Positions 24,753-34,491 of a stretch of 64,000 nt of DNA are shown piece after piece. The translations under genes were made by a program, and so were the position numbers. Numbering within the stretch: the first letter of the stretch is position 1; every line of letters starts with the position of its first letter. The notes below the pieces were generated by a model. It was not told the DNA's origin. It made no database searches and saw only the letters and a list, made by a program, of their open reading frames with translations. Origin of the DNA: Gemmatimonadota bacterium (GTDB lineage Bacteria; JAAXHH01); NCBI GenBank assembly GCA_026702745.1, contig JAPPBT010000025.1, positions 62,001 through 126,000 of the forward strand, read 5' to 3'.

Positions 24753-25763
24753 ATGGTACAGGAAGCAGAAGCGATTGAAGCCCGGGCGCTGGAGGAAATC
24801 GCCCGCGCCGCCGACCCGTCGGACCTGGAAGATATCCGCATCAGGTACATGGGGAAGAACGGCGACCTGACCCGCGTTCTGCGGTCCGTGGGCAAGGCGG
24901 ATCCCCAAGAACGTCCCCGCATCGGTCAGCGGGTCAACCAGGCCAAGAAGACCATCGGCGAAGCCCTGGAAGCGCGCAGGGCGGCGTGCGAAGCGGGAGG
25001 GGAATCCGCGGCCGGCGCCCTGGACGTCACGCTGCCGGGACGCCCCCCGCCCCTCGGAAGCAAGCATCCGCTGACGCTGATCCGCGAGGAAGTCACCGAG
25101 ATCTTCCGGGACATGGGATTCTCGGTGGTGGACGGTCCCGAGGTGGAGTGGGACTACTACAACTTCGAAGCGCTGAACATCCCGCGCGACCATCCGGCAC
25201 GGGATACCCAGGACACCTTCTACCTCGGCAGCGACATCGTGCTCAGGACCCATACCTCGCCGGTACAGGTCCGGGTCATGGAACAGCAGAAACCCCCGGT
25301 GCGGGTGATTGTGCCGGGACGTACCTACCGCCACGAGAACCCCGACGCCACCCACGCCTTCACCTTCCATCAGTGCGAAGGCCTGTACGTGGACAAAGGG
25401 GTCACGATGGCGCAGCTCAAGGGCGACATGACCTACTTCGCCCAGCGGCTCTTCGGCGGGAAGGTCAAGGTCCGTTTCCTCCCCGATTTCTTCCCCTTCA
25501 CCGAACCCAGCGTACAGTACGACTTCTCCTGTGTCGCGTGCGGCGGCAAAGGCTGCCGGATCTGCAAGTACACGGGTTGGCTGGAGATCTCGGGCGCCGG
25601 AATGGTCGACCCGGCCGTCTTCGGATTCGTGGACTACGATCCGGAAGTATACACCGGCTACGCCTTCGGCATGGGGCTGGACCGCCTCGCCATGTTCAAG
25701 TACGGCATCGACAGTATCCACATGTTTCTGGAGAACGACCTGCGCCAGCTCGAAGGCAGCTGA
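24753..25763 (+). CDS. pheS: phenylalanyl-tRNA synthetase alpha subunit
   Basis: 336 residues. An N-terminal coiled-coil tRNA-binding arm (about 1-85) is followed by the class II core with motif 1 (...HPLTLIREEVTEIFRDMGF), motif 2 (LLRTHTSPVQVR as VLRTHTSPVQVR, then GRTYRHENPDATHAFTFHQ) and motif 3 (GMGLDRLAMFKYGI). The conserved CGGKGCRICKYTGWLEI loop of bacterial PheS is present. It forms the heterotetramer with PheT. Confidence 0.96.
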   Translation: MVQEAEAIEARALEEIARAADPSDLEDIRIRYMGKNGDLTRVLRSVGKADPQERPRIGQRVNQAKKTIGEALEARRAACEAGGESAAGALDVTLPGRPPPLGSKHPLTLIREEVTEIFRDMGFSVVDGPEVEWDYYNFEALNIPRDHPARDTQDTFYLGSDIVLRTHTSPVQVRVMEQQKPPVRVIVPGRTYRHENPDATHAFTFHQCEGLYVDKGVTMAQLKGDMTYFAQRLFGGKVKVRFLPDFFPFTEPSVQYDFSCVACGGKGCRICKYTGWLEISGAGMVDPAVFGFVDYDPEVYTGYAFGMGLDRLAMFKYGIDSIHMFLENDLRQLEGS

Positions 25764-25811
25764 GCGCGGTGCGTCCGTGAGTGCGCCGGAAGTGAGCGCG
25801 CCGGACATCCC

Positions 25812-25873
25812 GGCAAGGAGCCAAGCGTCCCGGGCAGGGAGCCGGGCGTCCCGGGCAAGGAGCCAAGCGTCCC
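25812..25873. repeat. 21 bp x3 tandem repeat forming the pheT leader
   Basis: Units at 25812-25832, 25833-25853 and 25854-25873 abut the pheT ATG. Each contains an AAGGAG or AGGGAG core, so the ribosome-binding region itself is triplicated. Confidence 0.88.
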
Positions 25874-28294
25874 ATGGTGATTAAAGTACCCCTTTCGTGG
25901 CTGCAGGCGTACTGCGACGTCCCGTGGTCCGTCGAAGAACTGGTGGACCGGCTGGTCATGTCCGGCCTGGAAGTCGACGGCGTCGATACGGTGGGCAGCG
26001 ATTTCGAGGGGTTCGTCGTCGGACACGTGGAGCGCGTGGAGCGCCATCCCAACGCCGATCGCCTTTCCCTCTGCACCGTGGATGTGGGCGGCGAGTCCCT
26101 GCAGGTCATCTGCGGGGCGCCGAACGTGGCCGCCGGCCAGAAGGTGCCGGTCGCGCGGGTCGGCGCGGTGCTGCCCGGCGGGATGGAGATCCGGAAGGCG
26201 AAGATCCGCGGGGTGGAGTCCTTCGGGATGATCTGCTCCGAGGCCGAACTGAACCTTTCCGACGACCACGAAGGCATCATGGTGCTCGATGGCGGTATCG
26301 AGCCCGGACGGCCCCTGAAGGACATCGTGGGCGGACCGGAAACGGTACTGAGCATCGACGTGGGCACCAACCGGCCCGACTGCCTCTCTCTGGTCGGCGT
26401 AGCCCGGGAGATTACGGCCCTGTCGGGCGGCGAACTGCGCCCACCGTCCGGCGTCGTCGATGAAGCGGGCCCTCCCGTCGATACCCTGGCCAGCGTCCGC
26501 GTCGACGCCCCCGGTGACTGCCCCCGGTTCGTGGGCCGCGTGATCACCGGCGTCCGGATCGGGCCTTCGCCCGACTGGCTGAAGCGGCGGATCGAAGCCG
26601 CCGGGATCCGGTCCATCAGCAACGTGGTCGACGTGACGAACTACGTCATGCTCGAAATGGGACAGCCGCTGCACGCCTACGACCTGGACCGGCTGGCGGG
26701 ACGGGGCATCGTCGTCCGCCGCGCCGGGGACGAGGAGGCCTTCACCACCCTGGACGGGGTGGACCGTACCCTCGACAGCGAGGTATTGATGATCGCCGAC
26801 CATGAAACGGGCATCGGCGTCGGCGGCGTGATGGGCGGACTGGATACCGAGATCACCCCTGAAACCGACCGGGTCTTCCTGGAAGGCGCCTGTTTCGACG
26901 CGGTGCGGGTCCGGCGGGGTTCGAAGGCGCTGCAGCTGCAGACGGACGCGTCGCGCCGGTTCGAGCGGGGCATGGACCCGGAACTGCAGGGCGAGGCTGT
27001 GGGCAGGGCCGCGGGACTGATCGCCGAGGTGGCCGGCGGCGTGGTGGCGGAAGGCATGATCGACGTCCGGACCCCGGCCGGACCCGACCCGGTGATCCGG
27101 TTGCGCACGAGGCGCGTGAACGGGCTGCTGGGCACCGGCCTGGACCGGGACGAAATCGTCGCGTTGCTGCGGCGGCTGCGGTTCGACGCCCGGCCCGACG
27201 GCGCGGATATCGAGGTCGGCGTGCCGTCGTTCAGGCGGGACGTGTCCCGCGAAGTGGACCTGATCGAGGAGGTCGCCCGCCAATATGGCTACGACAAGAT
27301 CGAACCGGTGGCTTCGACGCCGCCCCGCGACGATTCGGCCGAAGCCCGGGGACGGGAGGAAGCCCGTCGCGGCCGGCAGGACGACCAGCGACGCCTGCGG
27401 GACGCAATGACCGGGTTCGGTTTCACGGAGGTGGTTACCCACAGTCTCCTTCACCCGGACCTGAACCAGCTCATAGATCCGTCCCGTCCCAGCGTCATGA
27501 TCGACAATCCCCTGAGCCCCGAACTCTCCGCCATGCGCACAAGCCTGGCGGCCTCGGTTCTGGGCGTCTTGCGCTGGAACGCCAACCGCAAGGTGCGGGA
27601 CATCCGGATATTCGAGGCCGGGCGCGTTTTCTGGGCGAACGAAGAAGGCCTTCCCGACGAACCCGAACAACTCTGTATCGCCGTCACGGGGCAGCGCCAC
27701 AGCCCGCATTGGGACGGCCCTCCGGGGGCCTTCGATTTCTTCGATTTGAAGGGTCTGGCGGAGGCGCTGCTCGCCCGGTTAGGACTTGACAGGGTCGAAA
27801 CCGTCCCGTATGATAAGGTCGATCCTCTGTTCGAAGCCGACCGGACCGGAGAACTGCTCGCGGACGGGGTGCGGGCGGGCCGTTTCGGCGCGGTGGCGCA
27901 ACGGGTCCTCGACCATTACGAGATCCGGGAACCCGTATGGATGGGGGTGATCGACTGCGGTGTCCTCTTCGGCCAGGCGTCTGATCGAAGGACCTATCGT
28001 GCGCCGCCCAAGTACCCCGCGGTCGAGAGAGACCTGGCAATTGTCGTGCCCGAAGAGGTTACTCATCGGGACATACTGAAAGAAATCCGCGCGTGTAGCG
28101 GCGACCTCCTGGAATCGATCGAACTGTTCGACGTGTACCGGGGAACGCAGATCGCGGCCCAAAGCAAGAGCATGGCGTACGCCATGCGGTTCAGGTCCGG
28201 TGAACGGACGCTGACGGACGCTGAAGTCACGCGGCTTCAGGACAAGGTGCTGCGCCGGCTGGTGAGCCGGTACCGGGCGGAACTTCGCTCCTAG
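25874..28294 (+). CDS. pheT: phenylalanyl-tRNA synthetase beta subunit
   Basis: 806 residues, full length. Order: N-terminal B1 domain (KVPLSWLQAYCDVPWSVEEL), an OB-fold EMAP-like tRNA-binding domain (about 40-155, ICGAPNVAAGQKV), the B3/B4 editing domain, the B5 domain, a catalytic-like core (about 480-690, SLLHPDLNQL) and the ferredoxin-like anticodon domain (KYPAVERDLAIVV). The ATG is immediately preceded by three 21 bp repeats carrying Shine-Dalgarno cores. Confidence 0.96.
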   Translation: MVIKVPLSWLQAYCDVPWSVEELVDRLVMSGLEVDGVDTVGSDFEGFVVGHVERVERHPNADRLSLCTVDVGGESLQVICGAPNVAAGQKVPVARVGAVLPGGMEIRKAKIRGVESFGMICSEAELNLSDDHEGIMVLDGGIEPGRPLKDIVGGPETVLSIDVGTNRPDCLSLVGVAREITALSGGELRPPSGVVDEAGPPVDTLASVRVDAPGDCPRFVGRVITGVRIGPSPDWLKRRIEAAGIRSISNVVDVTNYVMLEMGQPLHAYDLDRLAGRGIVVRRAGDEEAFTTLDGVDRTLDSEVLMIADHETGIGVGGVMGGLDTEITPETDRVFLEGACFDAVRVRRGSKALQLQTDASRRFERGMDPELQGEAVGRAAGLIAEVAGGVVAEGMIDVRTPAGPDPVIRLRTRRVNGLLGTGLDRDEIVALLRRLRFDARPDGADIEVGVPSFRRDVSREVDLIEEVARQYGYDKIEPVASTPPRDDSAEARGREEARRGRQDDQRRLRDAMTGFGFTEVVTHSLLHPDLNQLIDPSRPSVMIDNPLSPELSAMRTSLAASVLGVLRWNANRKVRDIRIFEAGRVFWANEEGLPDEPEQLCIAVTGQRHSPHWDGPPGAFDFFDLKGLAEALLARLGLDRVETVPYDKVDPLFEADRTGELLADGVRAGRFGAVAQRVLDHYEIREPVWMGVIDCGVLFGQASDRRTYRAPPKYPAVERDLAIVVPEEVTHRDILKEIRACSGDLLESIELFDVYRGTQIAAQSKSMAYAMRFRSGERTLTDAEVTRLQDKVLRRLVSRYRAELRS

Positions 28295-28336
28295 CGTCGC
28301 CGAGGCGCGCTGGAATACACCTTTGCGGAGGGATTC

Positions 28337-28600
28337 ATGCAAGAACAATCCATCGAGCTGCTGCTGGGCCGGATCGAAACCATGATCGACCTGATCCAGC
28401 GGCTGAAGGACGAGAACGCGGATCTGCGCGGCCGGAACCAGAACCTCGAGACGCAGGTCCAGGAACTGCAGCAGCAGCAGGAGCATTCGGTTACCTCCAA
28501 GGAAGAACTGGAACAGGAAAACGAGGCGCTGCGCGTCAAGCAGGACGACATCAAGGCGCGTATAGACACGATGCTGTCGCGCCTGGACGTCATCGAGTAA
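28337..28600 (+). CDS. small coiled-coil protein, ZapB-like
   Basis: 87 residues, almost entirely heptad-pattern helix (LLLGRIETMIDLIQRLKDEN onward). Position directly before zapA and the size suggest a ZapB-like divisome coiled coil that bundles FtsZ-ring components through ZapA. Sequence alone supports only a short soluble coiled coil. GGAGG lies seven bases upstream of the ATG. Confidence 0.7.
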   Translation: MQEQSIELLLGRIETMIDLIQRLKDENADLRGRNQNLETQVQELQQQQEHSVTSKEELEQENEALRVKQDDIKARIDTMLSRLDVIE

Positions 28601-28684
28601 GTTCAGTCCCTGTTTTGTCCGCCGCAGTTCGCCTGGCGTCCGGCATGCGTTTCCTGGCCGGTTGCTCACCGGGATGGACCCATT

Positions 28685-29035
28685 ATGGATGACGAGAAAG
28701 TCACCGTACGCGTCAACATCTGCGGGACCGAATATCCGATCCAGGCGGAAGAGGAAGCCGAATACATCCAGCGGATCGCCGCCTATGTCGACGAGCGCAT
28801 GCGCGAGGTACCCGTCAGCGTGACCATGCAGTCCCTCACCAGCGTGGCGGTCCTCACGGCGATCAGGATCGCCGACGAACTGCACAAGGAACGTGAAAAA
28901 CAGCAGAACCAGGTCGTATCGGAGTCCGTGCATCACGATCGGATCGCAGAGTTGATCCGGCGCATGGACGAGTTGCTGGAGCACCCGGTTCCTGAACAGG
29001 ATGAAGAGAAGGAAGACCATGACCAATCTTGTTGA
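28685..29035 (+). CDS. zapA: cell division protein ZapA
   Basis: 116 residues. The N-terminal globular domain (VTVRVNICGTEYPIQAEEE, then YIQRIAAYVDERMREV) is the ZapA fold, followed by a helical coiled-coil tail. It cross-links FtsZ protofilaments at the division site. It sits between the ZapB-like gene and rny. The frequent neighbour 6S RNA is not seen; the gap to rny is only tens of bases. Confidence 0.88.
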   Translation: MDDEKVTVRVNICGTEYPIQAEEEAEYIQRIAAYVDERMREVPVSVTMQSLTSVAVLTAIRIADELHKEREKQQNQVVSESVHHDRIAELIRRMDELLEHPVPEQDEEKEDHDQSC

Positions 29036-29088
29036 GGAACGGACCATGTCCGGAACAACCGTCATAATTGAAGAAGGTGGCTGCCACT

Positions 29089-30645
29089 ATGCTTGTGACG
29101 ATCAGTCTCTACGCCGGCACCGCCCTGATCATGTTTCTCTTCGGATGGTTCATTCGAAAGCGTGTCGAAAAACGTAAGACGGACAGTATGGAGCGCTTGG
29201 CAGAGAGCATCCTCACAGAGGCGGTGGAAGAAGCTGAAACGATAAAGAATACGGCAAGGATCGAAACGGAGGAGGAATCCTACCAGGCCAAGGCAAAATT
29301 CGAGCGAGAAAGCAACCAGACCCGCCAGGACTTCCAGCGCGTCGAAAAGCGGATCGCGATCAGGGAGCAGAACCTGGAGCGCAAGGCCGACTACGTGGCC
29401 AAGCGCGAAAAAGGCATTCAGAAGCACCTCCAGTCGCTGCAGGAACGGGACGAGAAACTGGTGGAGTCCGAAGAGCGGCTAGATCAGCTGATCAAGCGGC
29501 AGACCGAACAACTCGAGCAGTCCGCCGGCATGACGACGGAGGAGGCGAGAAAGTCGCTGCTCAGCAACATCGACGCCCGGATACGCGCCGAAGCCGGCCA
29601 GCAAGCCCGCAGCATCATCGAAGAAGCCCGCCAGAACGCGGAGGTCGAAGCCCGGGAAATCATCACGCACGCGATGCAGAAGTACACGCTGGATCACGTG
29701 ACGGAAACGACGACGTCGGTCATATCCCTGCCCGATAATGAAATGAAGGGACGCATCATCGGGCGCGACGGACGCAACATCCAGGCGTTCGAAATGTCCA
29801 CGGGGATCGACGTTATCGTCGACGACACCCCCAATGCCGTCGTCCTCTCCGGTTTCAACCCCATGCGCCGCGAAATCGCGAAGCTCTCCATGGAGAAGCT
29901 GATCCAGGACGGGAGAATCCATCCCGGATTCATCGAGCAGGTCGTCACCAAAACCCAGGAAGAAATCAGCGATCTGATTCAGGATACGGGCGAGCAGGTG
30001 CTCTTCGACCTGGGCATTACCGGCGTCCGTCCCGAGCTGGCTATGCTGCTCGGGCAACTGAAGTACCGGATGACCGGCGGACAGAACGCGCTGCATCACT
30101 GCCGCGAAGTGGCCGAACTGGCGGGGATCATGGCGCAGGAACTGGACCTGGACGTGACCCTGGCCCGGCGCTGCGGACTGCTCCATGACATCGGCAAGGC
30201 CGTGGAAGGCGGTCCGGAAGGCGCGCACGGAGAGCTGGGTAGATCGGTCGCGGAGAAGTATGGAGAACCGCCCGAAGTGCTGGAGTGCATCGACGCCATC
30301 CACGACAATATGGAAGAAGTCAGCCCCATGGCCGTAGTGGTCCGAACCGCCGACAGCCTCTCCATGTCCAGGCCGGGCGCGCTCCGGGAACCGCTGGAAA
30401 AGTACGTCCGCCGCCTACGGGAGATGGAACGGTTGGTGAGTTCCTTCGACGGCGTATCCAGGGCCTTCGTCATGAAGGCGGGGAAAGAAGTGCGGGTCAT
30501 GATCGATCACGAGGAAGTCGACGACCTCCGCGCGGTCCAGCTCGCAACGGAAATCGCCCGAAAGATCCAGGTCCGGATGGAATACTCGGGCCAGATCAAG
30601 GTAACGGTCATCCGGCAGACCCGGGCGGTCGAAATCGCCAGGTAG
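29089..30645 (+). CDS. rny: ribonuclease Y
   Basis: Membrane-anchored endoribonuclease that initiates mRNA decay. 518 residues from the ATG at 29089, preceded by AAGGTGG; an in-frame TTG at 29068 would add seven. One N-terminal helix (ISLYAGTALIMFLFGWFI) precedes about 170 residues of charged coiled coil. A KH domain (GRIIGRDGRNIQAFE, about 220) and an HD domain (HHCREVAELAG ... GLLHDIGKAVEGG, about 335-430) follow. All key His-Asp residues are present. Confidence 0.95.
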   Translation: MLVTISLYAGTALIMFLFGWFIRKRVEKRKTDSMERLAESILTEAVEEAETIKNTARIETEEESYQAKAKFERESNQTRQDFQRVEKRIAIREQNLERKADYVAKREKGIQKHLQSLQERDEKLVESEERLDQLIKRQTEQLEQSAGMTTEEARKSLLSNIDARIRAEAGQQARSIIEEARQNAEVEAREIITHAMQKYTLDHVTETTTSVISLPDNEMKGRIIGRDGRNIQAFEMSTGIDVIVDDTPNAVVLSGFNPMRREIAKLSMEKLIQDGRIHPGFIEQVVTKTQEEISDLIQDTGEQVLFDLGITGVRPELAMLLGQLKYRMTGGQNALHHCREVAELAGIMAQELDLDVTLARRCGLLHDIGKAVEGGPEGAHGELGRSVAEKYGEPPEVLECIDAIHDNMEEVSPMAVVVRTADSLSMSRPGALREPLEKYVRRLREMERLVSSFDGVSRAFVMKAGKEVRVMIDHEEVDDLRAVQLATEIARKIQVRMEYSGQIKVTVIRQTRAVEIAR

Positions 30646-30683
30646 GGGTGTGGCTGGCTCAGCGGTATTGACGGCAGCGCGGT

Positions 30684-30739
30684 ATGGCCGATAAAGCGGC
30701 GTTGCAGGTAGTGCGACATGGCCGGTAAAGCGGCGGTGC
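30684..30739. repeat. imperfect direct repeat before xseA
   Basis: A 22-base element starting ATGGCCGATAAAGCGGCG is repeated 34 bases downstream (30684-30705 and 30718-30739) with two differences. It lies in the rny-xseA gap. Confidence 0.7.
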
Positions 30740-30767
30740 CGGAACAGGCAAGGGAGGAAGGCCAGGC

Positions 30768-32078
30768 TTGGTGCACGAGAGCGACAACGGCGTTCTGACC
30801 GTTACCGAACTGACCGCGGGGATCAAGACGCTCCTCGAAGAATCGTTTCCCTACGTATCGGTATCCGGTGAAATCTCCAACTACAAGCGGCACTCGTCCG
30901 GCCATGCCTACTTCTCGCTGAAAGACGACCGCAGCCAGCTGCGGTGCGTCATGTGGCGGTCGGCGAACCGCAAACTGACCTTCGAACCCGAAGACGGCAT
31001 GGAAGTGCTGGCCCGGGGTGCCCTTTCCGTCTACGACGTGCAGGGACAGTACCAGCTCGTCGCCCAGCAACTGAAGCCCGTGGGCGCGGGCGCGCTCCAG
31101 GCGGCCTTCGAGCGGCTCAAGGCCCGGCTCGAGAGTGAGGGCCTGTTCCGCGAGGAACACAAGCAGGCGCTGCCTTCCTTCCCGGAACGGGTGGGTGTGG
31201 TCACCTCCGCGTCCGGCGCTGCGATCCGGGACATCATCCAGGTCCTGCGCCGTCGCGCGCCGTGGGTCTCGATCATTCTCCGGCCGACGCCCGTGCAGGG
31301 TGAAGGCGCCGCTGCGGAGATCGCGGCCGCCATCGAAGAAATGAACGACTACGGCGAGTTGGACGTGCTGATCGTCGGCCGGGGAGGCGGATCGGTGGAG
31401 GACCTGTGGGCGTTCAACGAAGAGGCGGTGGTCCGGGCGGTTTTCCAGTCCCGAATCCCGGTAGTCTCCGCCGTGGGACACGAAACGGACTACACGCTGA
31501 CCGACTTCGCGGCCGATGTCCGGGCGCCCACGCCGTCGGGCGCGGCCGAAATCGTCGTCCGCGACCTGCGGGAGTTGAAGGAGCGGTCGGAGGCCGTGCT
31601 GAGACGGCTCTGCGGCAGCATGACGGGGTATCTGGACCGGTCCCGCCAGCGCGTCGCCACGGCGCTGACCAGTTACGGACTCAGGCGGCCCGTGGACCAG
31701 ATCGGCCAGTTCGCCCAGTTCACCGATGAACTGACCCGCCGCCTGGCCGACCGGTGCTTCCACGACCACGAAACACGCGTCCAGCTTGTCGGCGGACTGG
31801 CCGGACGGCTCCAGGCCCTTAGCCCGCTCTCGGTCCTGGAACGCGGATACGCCGTATGCCAGCGCGCGTCGGACGGGCGCATCGTCCGCGACGCCGATGA
31901 ACTCAGCGTCGACGACCGCGTGAATGTACGCCTGCGCAAAGGCGAAGCGCTCTGCCGGGTCGAGCACCTGCATGACGGGGCGGAACCCTCCGGGGCCTCC
32001 GCCCACGGGAAACGGCGCGAGGAAGCGCCGGCCAATTTCGGCCTGTTCGATGAATCGGATACCTCCGAACCGGCCTGA
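30768..32078 (+). CDS. xseA: exodeoxyribonuclease VII large subunit
   Basis: 436 residues. N-terminal OB fold (ISNYKRHSSGHAYFSLKDD, about 30-110) and the XseA catalytic core with GVVTSASGAAIRDIIQVL, RPTPVQGEGAA and DVLIVGRGGGSVEDLWAFNEE, then AVGHETDYTLTDFAADVRAPTPS. The shorter-than-usual helical region and a C-terminal domain with ...PLSVLERGYAV follow. It degrades single-stranded DNA with XseB. The start is TTG (30768) or the next-codon GTG (30771), behind GGGAGGAAGG. Confidence 0.95.
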   Translation: MVHESDNGVLTVTELTAGIKTLLEESFPYVSVSGEISNYKRHSSGHAYFSLKDDRSQLRCVMWRSANRKLTFEPEDGMEVLARGALSVYDVQGQYQLVAQQLKPVGAGALQAAFERLKARLESEGLFREEHKQALPSFPERVGVVTSASGAAIRDIIQVLRRRAPWVSIILRPTPVQGEGAAAEIAAAIEEMNDYGELDVLIVGRGGGSVEDLWAFNEEAVVRAVFQSRIPVVSAVGHETDYTLTDFAADVRAPTPSGAAEIVVRDLRELKERSEAVLRRLCGSMTGYLDRSRQRVATALTSYGLRRPVDQIGQFAQFTDELTRRLADRCFHDHETRVQLVGGLAGRLQALSPLSVLERGYAVCQRASDGRIVRDADELSVDDRVNVRLRKGEALCRVEHLHDGAEPSGASAHGKRREEAPANFGLFDESDTSEPA

Positions 32079-32095
32079 CCGACGGGATACCAAGG

Positions 32096-32362
32096 ATGAA
32101 CGAGAAGGAAAAACCGACTTTCGAGGAGGCGCTTAAACGCCTCGAGCACATCGTCGAACGCATGGAACAGGGCGATCTCCCGCTGGATGAATCACTCGCC
32201 CTCTTCCAGGAGGGCATCGAACTCTCCCGGATCTGCACCCGGCAGCTGAACGCGGCGGACGAACACGTGCGCAAGCTGGTACGCGTGGAGAACGGCCGGT
32301 TCGTCATCGAGCCCTTCGAACCGGAATCGCCACCCAGCCAGGGCAACGACCTGCAGTTCTAG
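32096..32362 (+). CDS. xseB: exodeoxyribonuclease VII small subunit
   Basis: 88 residues. The family signature FEEALKRLEHIVERMEQGDL followed by LDESLALFQEGIELSRIC is complete. It lies 17 bases after xseA, the usual arrangement, and would wrap around the XseA helices. Confidence 0.94.
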   Translation: MNEKEKPTFEEALKRLEHIVERMEQGDLPLDESLALFQEGIELSRICTRQLNAADEHVRKLVRVENGRFVIEPFEPESPPSQGNDLQF

Positions 32363-32409
32363 ATTCCGGCGACCCCCATCGAGCGTTCCGACAGGGCCGC
32401 ACCAAATGA

Positions 32410-33519
32410 ATGGCGTCGTATATGACCGATACCCCGGGCAAGCAGGACTTCCTCGACGCGCTGGCCGTGCGCAAGGAATGGGTGCGCGAGTACCTGGCGC
32501 AGGACCGCCGCAGTGTCCTGTTCGTACCGGAAGACATACACGACGGGGTGTTCAGCTACCTGAAGACGTCCGGCAAGGTGCTCCGTCCGTGCGTGCTCTA
32601 CTTCTCCTGTGGTGCCGTGGGCGGCCGGGAGCAGGCCGCAACGCCCGCGGCGGTCGCGGTGGAACTGTTCCACACCTGGACCATCGTGCATGACGACATC
32701 ATGGACCGGGACGCGCTGCGCCGCGGCACGCCCACCGTCCACGAGGAGTTCCGGAGGCGGGCGCTGGCCGGCGGGGCTTTCGACGAAAGGGAAGCCGCCC
32801 ATTACGGCCTGTCCATCGGGATCATGACCGGAGAGGTCCAGCACGGGTGGGCCACCGGGCTCCTGACCGAACTGTACGACGCGGACGCGGACAACTGCGA
32901 GGTGGTGATCGAACTCATCCGCTACCTGGAGACGGAAGTCCTCCTTTCCCTCGTCGGCGGACAGGCGCTGGACATTCAGTACGCCAAGGCACCCATGGAC
33001 AGCCTGGACGAAGCGTCCGTGATCGACATGTTCTGGCGTAAAACCGGCGCGCTCTACGCCTTCGCGGGCGCGGCCGGCGCGATGATCGGCCTGAATACGC
33101 CGGACCGGAACCACCCCATGGTGCGCGCGATTTCATCGTTCACCGGGCAATGCGGCGTGGCCTTCCAGCTGCAGGACGACATCCTGGGCCTCACGGCCGA
33201 CGAGGCCACGCTGGGGAAACCGGTGTGCTCCGACCTCCGGGAAGGGAAGCGCACGCTGCTGCTCGTCCACACCTATCAAAAAGCTACAGCCGCCGAGCGG
33301 CGGTTTCTGCTGGACGTCGTCGGAAAACCGGGGGCTACCGACGAGCAGATCGCGGAAGTACGCGACCTCATCCTGTCCTACGGCGGTCTCGACCACGCCC
33401 GGACGCTTATGGAACGCCGCGTGGCAGATGCCATTCGAAATCTCGACGCGATTCCCGACTCTTCTTATAAGGGATATCTGGTCAACTGGGCGGAGTACCT
33501 GATCGGAAGGACCTTCTGA
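32410..33519 (+). CDS. polyprenyl (geranylgeranyl/farnesyl-type) diphosphate synthase
   Basis: Class I trans-prenyltransferase, 369 residues, longer than E. coli IspA (about 300). The first Asp-rich motif is DDIMD in TIVHDDIMDRDALRRGTPTVH and the second is QDDILGLTAD. Lys and Gln of the allylic site (...GKPVCSDLREGKRTLL) are visible. Chain length cannot be fixed by eye. The position after xseB resembles the xseB-ispA arrangement of many bacteria, but dxs does not follow. The start is 32410 or 32422. The stop overlaps nadK (TGATG). Confidence 0.88.
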   Translation: MASYMTDTPGKQDFLDALAVRKEWVREYLAQDRRSVLFVPEDIHDGVFSYLKTSGKVLRPCVLYFSCGAVGGREQAATPAAVAVELFHTWTIVHDDIMDRDALRRGTPTVHEEFRRRALAGGAFDEREAAHYGLSIGIMTGEVQHGWATGLLTELYDADADNCEVVIELIRYLETEVLLSLVGGQALDIQYAKAPMDSLDEASVIDMFWRKTGALYAFAGAAGAMIGLNTPDRNHPMVRAISSFTGQCGVAFQLQDDILGLTADEATLGKPVCSDLREGKRTLLLVHTYQKATAAERRFLLDVVGKPGATDEQIAEVRDLILSYGGLDHARTLMERRVADAIRNLDAIPDSSYKGYLVNWAEYLIGRTF

Positions 33520-34400
33520 TGCATCGCGTGGGCATCATCGCCAATCCGGCCCGGCCCGTCGTCACCGGCCTGATACCGGAGCTTGTTCGACTGATCTCGT
33601 CTCGGTCCGGAACGCCGACGCTCGCGGCCGACCTGGCGGCCACGGTCGTCGAGGAGGAAGCCCGCAGGTCGTGCGTGGTCGTGGATTCGGACGAACGCGC
33701 CGTGGAGGGAGTCGACTGGGTCATCGCCATCGGCGGGGACGGCACCCTGCTCAAGACCGCGCGGCTGGTGGGCGCTTCCGGCACGCCCATTCTCGGCGTC
33801 AATTCCGGAAAGCTCGGTTTCATGATGCAGACGACGCCCGGCGATCTGGACGACGCCCTGGGACGCGTCTTCGAGGGGCGGTACACGCTGGACAAGCGGC
33901 TGGTCCTGCAGGGACGGATCGCCAACGGGGCGCTGTCGGACGCAGCCGGCGCGTTTTCGGCGCTGAACGACATCGTGATCGACAAGGGCGCGATCTGCCG
34001 GGTCATCGAACTGGGCATCTATGTAAATGACGAATACGTAAACGACGTCATGGCCGACGGGCTGATCGTGTCGACTCCGACCGGTTCCACGGCCTATTCA
34101 CTGGCGGCGGGAGGCCCGATTCTGGCGCCCGACATGGAAGCGATGGTCGTGTCGCCCATCTGTCCGCATACACTTTCCAACCGCGCCATGGTACTCGCCG
34201 CCCGGGACCGCGTCCGGATCGAAGTCCGTGCGGATCATCCCGATCTCCTGCTTACCGTGGACGGCCAGGAGAACGTGGTCATCCAGCCTGGCAGTACCGT
34301 CGAGCTTTACCGGGCGGACCACACCATACACCTGATCCGGTTCACGGATCGTTCCTTTTACGATGTCCTGCGCACGAAGCTGAAATGGGGGGAACGCTGA
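33519..34400 (+). CDS. nadK: NAD kinase
   Basis: Phosphorylates NAD to NADP. 293 residues with GGDGTLLKTARL (about 71), NSGKLGFMM, the NE/D region LNDIVIDKG and the second domain TPTGSTAYSLAAGGPIL. ATG overlaps the stop of the prenyl synthase, indicating translational coupling. Confidence 0.95.
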   Translation: MHRVGIIANPARPVVTGLIPELVRLISSRSGTPTLAADLAATVVEEEARRSCVVVDSDERAVEGVDWVIAIGGDGTLLKTARLVGASGTPILGVNSGKLGFMMQTTPGDLDDALGRVFEGRYTLDKRLVLQGRIANGALSDAAGAFSALNDIVIDKGAICRVIELGIYVNDEYVNDVMADGLIVSTPTGSTAYSLAAGGPILAPDMEAMVVSPICPHTLSNRAMVLAARDRVRIEVRADHPDLLLTVDGQENVVIQPGSTVELYRADHTIHLIRFTDRSFYDVLRTKLKWGER

Positions 34401-34491
34401 ACCACCCGGTCCGCATGGTCCCGGACGCACCTGCCCGCTCCCGGCCTTGCTCGACCGGTATCGTTTGGTCCCGCCGTTCTTGTTGTAGCCT